Positions 37,807 to 38,500 of a stretch of DNA of 38,500 bases are shown one piece after another (position 1 is the first letter of the stretch; each line of letters opens with the position of its first letter). The DNA comes from Symbiodinium natans. Its lineage: Eukaryota > Sar > Dinophyceae > Suessiales > Symbiodiniaceae. A model generated the notes under the pieces. That model did not search any database and had not been told where the DNA came from. It worked only from the letters and a program-made list of their open reading frames with translations. The translations under genes were made by a program, and so were the position numbers. The stretch is taken from positions 1 to 38,500 of the forward strand of contig CAJNDS010001435.1 in the NCBI GenBank assembly GCA_905221605.1, given 5' to 3'.

Positions 37807-37901
37807 CAGCCTGGCGGCACGATCTCCGCCTTGGTGGAGGCCTCCGCGCGGATGGCCACGCGGGGCTTGTGCAGCGTCCGGAAGAGCACCGCATCCTGGG
37901 G
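37807..37901 (-). CDS. Exon bounded by telomeric tracts on both sides
   Basis: PQDAVLFRTLHKPRVAIRA then EASTKAEIVPPG and TGA. The acceptor is CCCTACACCATCAG. Either it is a terminal exon, or a GC donor (CCAG|GCTGAC at 37809-37810) removes the stop. The (V)AIRAEASTKAEIV stretch is loosely like the first strand of SH3b-type domains. Very GC-rich and flanked by CCCTAAA (left) and TTTAGGG (right). Confidence 0.6.
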
Positions 37902-38276
37902 CTGATGGTGTAGGGTTTAGGGTTTAGGGTTCAGTTTCTTTCTTTAGGGTTTAGGGTTTAGGGTTTAGGGTTTGGGGACATCTTCTCAAACGTTTCGACT
38001 CTCGCGCTCAGGCACTTCAACTAAGTGTAACTAACTAAGTCCTGAAACGATTAGGTTTAGGCTTCAAAGATGAAGCATACTGAAAGTTGCACCGTTGGCC
38101 AGCAGGGCTTCCGATGAACTTGCCGAGGTGTCACATCGAAGCCTCTAATCTTTCGGGCCTCCTCAATCCCAAACCGACGGCAGAAGGTCCACGCGCTCCA
38201 AATGTTGAACGACCTGCTTTTCACTTCCGGATGTGCGGGTATTGGACTTGAGGAACTGGGGAATTGGAGGTCAACC

Positions 38277-38325
38277 TTAATTCTGCTGGATCTCGCCCGC
38301 CGCCATGGACCAAGCCAGCTGTAGC
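38277..38325 (-). CDS. Candidate terminal exon
   Basis: LQLAWSMAAGEIQQN and a TAA after the good acceptor ATTTCTGTTCAG; 12 of 14 codons before the last end in G/C. A second frame in the same DNA stays open down to 38057. Confidence 0.35.
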
Positions 38326-38344
38326 CTGAACAGAAATTCAAGTA

Positions 38345-38402
38345 AGGATAGAAGTATAGCTACCATACTTAGAAGGCTACTTGTAGCTACCCATGAACCT
38401 CA
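38345..38402. repeat. Family B partial copy
   Basis: AGAAGTATAGCTACCATACT, then CTACCCATGAACCTCA, the characteristic end. Confidence 0.55.
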
Positions 38403-38500
38403 AAGAACCGACTCCGCCATACCTTCCGCCTTCTCAAGCCAGACTGTGACACCTGACTGGGAGGTCTTCTTCCAGCTGGTAGATGTTTGGAATCCACAAG

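Overview
The window looks like a piece of a dinoflagellate nuclear genome. It is about half GC and gene-poor. It carries dozens of interstitial TTTAGGG/CCCTAAA tracts and several small palindromic repeats, and it has no bacterial operons, tRNA or rRNA genes or CRISPR array. Most long open frames are low-complexity or antisense shadows. The organism call is inference: TTTAGGG telomeres also occur in plants and some other algae, but the short GC3-rich exons, GC as well as GT donors and one-directional gene order fit dinoflagellates best.

The key to reading the window is the orientation of the telomeric tracts. Short GC-rich coding blocks on the minus strand repeatedly have CCCTAAA repeats on their left (plus-strand view) and TTTAGGG repeats on their right. 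On the coding strand this means that many introns begin with G|GTTTAGGG-type donors and end in CCCTAAA-type sequence followed by AG. Joining exons at these sites gives reading frames whose phases fit across many junctions.

Three gene models stand out, all on the minus strand. Gene A (26188-32026) has 13 phase-consistent exons encoding about 450 residues of a protein I do not recognise. Gene B (10982-18592) begins with a clear tetratricopeptide (TPR) hairpin, continues through Ala/Glu-rich coiled-coil exons and a poly-Gly exon, and reaches the classic motif I of a protein arginine methyltransferase (VVIDVGAGTGILSALA). It may be one TPR-PRMT gene or two neighbouring genes. A single-exon 252-codon ORF (22346-23104) lies in a stretch that is nearly free of telomeric tracts.

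Further exon-like blocks lie at 1842-9127 and 33534-38325, again mostly on the minus strand and often bordered by telomeric repeats. They cannot be joined securely by eye. Among them are weak hints of an aldo-keto reductase (about 588-690) and a branching-enzyme-like MGNEFG motif (25472-25543).

The non-exon sequence holds three small inverted-repeat families (A: 9151-9272, 29919-30016, partial 13741-13788; B: 13710-13853, 22195-22252, array 27711-27931, 38345-38402; C: 26553-26636, 31407-31500). It also holds a repeat-dense block at 28140-28905, a strand-asymmetric low-complexity block at 9273-9898, many poly-G/C runs and several microsatellites. Coordinates of exon ends come from splice-site reading by eye, with no transcript evidence.
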